Notes under the pieces: model-generated
What the model was told of the DNA's origin: nothing
Database searches by the model: none
Seen by the model: only the letters and a program-made list of their open reading frames with translations
Shown: piece by piece, positions 62,692-64,000 of the stretch
Layout of the letters: every line of letters begins with the position of its first letter
Position numbering within the stretch: the stretch's first letter is position 1
Program-made: the position numbers and the translations under genes
Source: Acinetobacter tandoii DSM 14970 = CIP 107469
GTDB lineage: Bacteria > Pseudomonadota > Gammaproteobacteria > Pseudomonadales > Moraxellaceae
NCBI RefSeq assembly: GCF_000400735.1
Contig: NZ_KE007360.1
Coordinates: 1 to 64,000 of the forward strand
DNA: 64,000 nucleotides
Direction of reading: 5' to 3'

Positions 62692-64000
62692 TCATTTACT
62701 TAAAGTTTTGTGAGTATTTGTAGTTTCGTCAACGACTAAAGGTGATTTTGGTGGCCAAAAGAAATCACTTGGACGTGTTAAAAAGTGAGTCAGCACTAAC
62801 TTTGCCAATGGTTTCCATTGCTCAAAACGAACGCGACGCGCCCTCAAAGCAACAATAATCGTGAGGGTGAAACTTACAAATAAGTTGGTTAAACCAATTA
62901 AAAGTACACCTAAAAAAGATACAATAATTAGGCCAATATCAGGGCTATCATTAATATTCATGAGACCCTGTATAAAGTTGGCAGAGGCGAAGGCAATATG
63001 TCGAATATCTAAGGGGAGACCTAAAATAAAACCTAGAGTGCCCATACTGCCAAGCATTATCCCAAAAATAAAATTACCCGCGAGCGCACCTAAATTTCGT
63101 TCGACATATTCTGCAAGCGTATTTAAGCGTTCTTGCCCTATATATAATTTCAATTTCTGATGTGCTTTAAGTCTAGGTCCAACTTTTCGGTAAACGGCCA
63201 TATTATCGAAATATCCAGCAATCAAACCTGATAAGAACAGACAGACCCCTGCGATTGCTGCATGTGGAATTGCTAAAGAGGTAAATGGATTTAAATCATG
63301 TAATGTTTTTGCTGCTTTGGCATGATTCATTAACGGTTCATGTAGTCCAGTTTGCCATAACCAAGAAATAAATGCCGCAGTTGGGATGGCTATGGAAATG
63401 TTGCCAATAATTGCAATGAACTGAGTACGAATAATATTAATAATTAAAGCGGCTAATTCCGCAATTTGTGCTGTCTTAGAGCCTTTGCGATGCTGTACGG
63501 TCGATGCAAGTGCGGCAGCGGTCATGGCAGGCTGTTTGGTTGCAACGGTACAATGCACAATATGAATAAGCATGAAACCAAAAGAATAGTTCATGCTATA
63601 CACAAACGCTTGCATAATCGGTGCCATGACTACACGAGAGGCTAAAGTTTTTAGGGTAGCCATCATGGCAATAATTACCCCAGCACCAGCAGCGGAACGG
63701 TACATAGACCAAAAACTTTTTTTATCCGTACTTACATAGTGTTCGCCTGTTTTACTGGCATTTTCAGTGACTTGTAGGGCAATCAGTTCGCTGTTATTAG
63801 CCAGCAAGGCACGGACACTGCGTTCATTGTAAATCGCTTGGCTAATATCGGTGAGTAGGCTTCCTATCGCGTAGTAACGAAGCTCATCTTCTTCAACAAT
63901 GATTTGCAGAAGGAGTTCAACCCGATCAAGACATTGCTCTAATAAGGAGAGTAAATAGGTGAGGCTAATACTCACCCCAATCCTTTTGGTCGCACGTCGA
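62692..64000 (-). CDS. Gcr-type 'site-specific recombinase' membrane protein, partial
   Basis: The C-terminal ~436 codons of a polytopic membrane protein; the frame is open to the right edge, so the N-terminus is outside the window. GTG at 63975 is unlikely to be the true start because in-frame coding continues upstream. Segments WSMYRSAAGAGVIIA, SFGFMLIHIVHCTVATKQPAMTAAA and RNLGALAGNFIFGIMLGSMG match the family annotated as Gcr or SpecificRecomb, originally named from a gonococcal gene. About six helices and no recombinase catalytic motif are seen, so the recombinase label is doubtful and a membrane function more plausible. Confidence 0.75.
   Translation of the reverse strand, partial: RRATKRIGVSISLTYLLSLLEQCLDRVELLLQIIVEEDELRYYAIGSLLTDISQAIYNERSVRALLANNSELIALQVTENASKTGEHYVSTDKKSFWSMYRSAAGAGVIIAMMATLKTLASRVVMAPIMQAFVYSMNYSFGFMLIHIVHCTVATKQPAMTAAALASTVQHRKGSKTAQIAELAALIINIIRTQFIAIIGNISIAIPTAAFISWLWQTGLHEPLMNHAKAAKTLHDLNPFTSLAIPHAAIAGVCLFLSGLIAGYFDNMAVYRKVGPRLKAHQKLKLYIGQERLNTLAEYVERNLGALAGNFIFGIMLGSMGTLGFILGLPLDIRHIAFASANFIQGLMNINDSPDIGLIIVSFLGVLLIGLTNLFVSFTLTIIVALRARRVRFEQWKPLAKLVLTHFLTRPSDFFWPPKSPLVVDETTNTHKTLSK

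Noticed and set aside
62692..64000. Mobile-element recombinase
   Set aside because: Despite the family name, the protein is polytopic and lacks any serine or tyrosine recombinase motif; nothing around it suggests mobility.

Overview
The window is Acinetobacter chromosome. The evidence is the low-GC Moraxellaceae-type sequence together with a pmrCAB lipid A modification operon, a full adeIJK RND efflux operon preceded by a PAP2 gene, an AroP permease, PutP, gltIJKL and valS. The Ade and Pmr proteins look clearly related to, but not identical with, the A. baumannii versions I remember, so another Acinetobacter species is likely. This is inference; no search was run.

Left third (1-22150), accessory DNA. 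A P4-type integrase gene (20758-21975, minus) abuts the 3' end of a tRNA-Arg(CCT) gene (22151-22226), marking a genomic island that runs leftward out of the window. The island carries a type ISP restriction-modification gene and an OLD-family ATPase/nuclease. The ISP gene is cut immediately before its Walker A codons by a second, nested element (about 1-14126). That element has four overlapping genes: an active tyrosine recombinase, a degenerate recombinase-fold protein, a second active recombinase, and a small HTH/coiled-coil protein. This is the layout I know from strand-biased circularizing integrative elements (SE, intA-tfp-intB-srap). Its cargo is a complete type I R-M operon (hsdM-hsdS-hsdR) followed by a SIR2-domain protein, then a divergent pair (unknown gene and XRE regulator) with an operator-like inverted repeat between them. 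The element ends carry repeated ATGGACAT boxes. One defence system has therefore been inserted into, and has broken, another.

Middle (22310-45551), core genes. These are aroP, prpF, a diguanylate cyclase, ispA, putP, a stomatin/NfeD pair, a patatin-like lipoprotein, a PlsC-type acyltransferase, an AmpG-like MFS transporter, a porin, eptA(pmrC)-pmrA-pmrB, a PAP2 phosphatase, a HAD hydrolase, amt and gltIJKL. A perfect PmrA-type box precedes eptA. A triple version with the same 10-nt spacing to a -10 element precedes the PAP2 gene, so the two probably belong to one PmrA regulon acting on envelope lipids.

Right third (46185-64000). A small accessory pocket lies between gltI and valS: a J-domain-like protein, a DUF559 nuclease and a second PD-(D/E)XK-like protein bracketed by REP-like palindromes, and a two-TM protein of unknown function. 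After valS come an unknown gene, an SDR, a secreted agmatine/peptidylarginine deiminase-family protein, two YbjQ paralogues, the PAP2-adeI-adeJ-adeK operon with a 24-bp palindromic operator overlapping its promoter, and a Gcr-type membrane protein running off the right edge.
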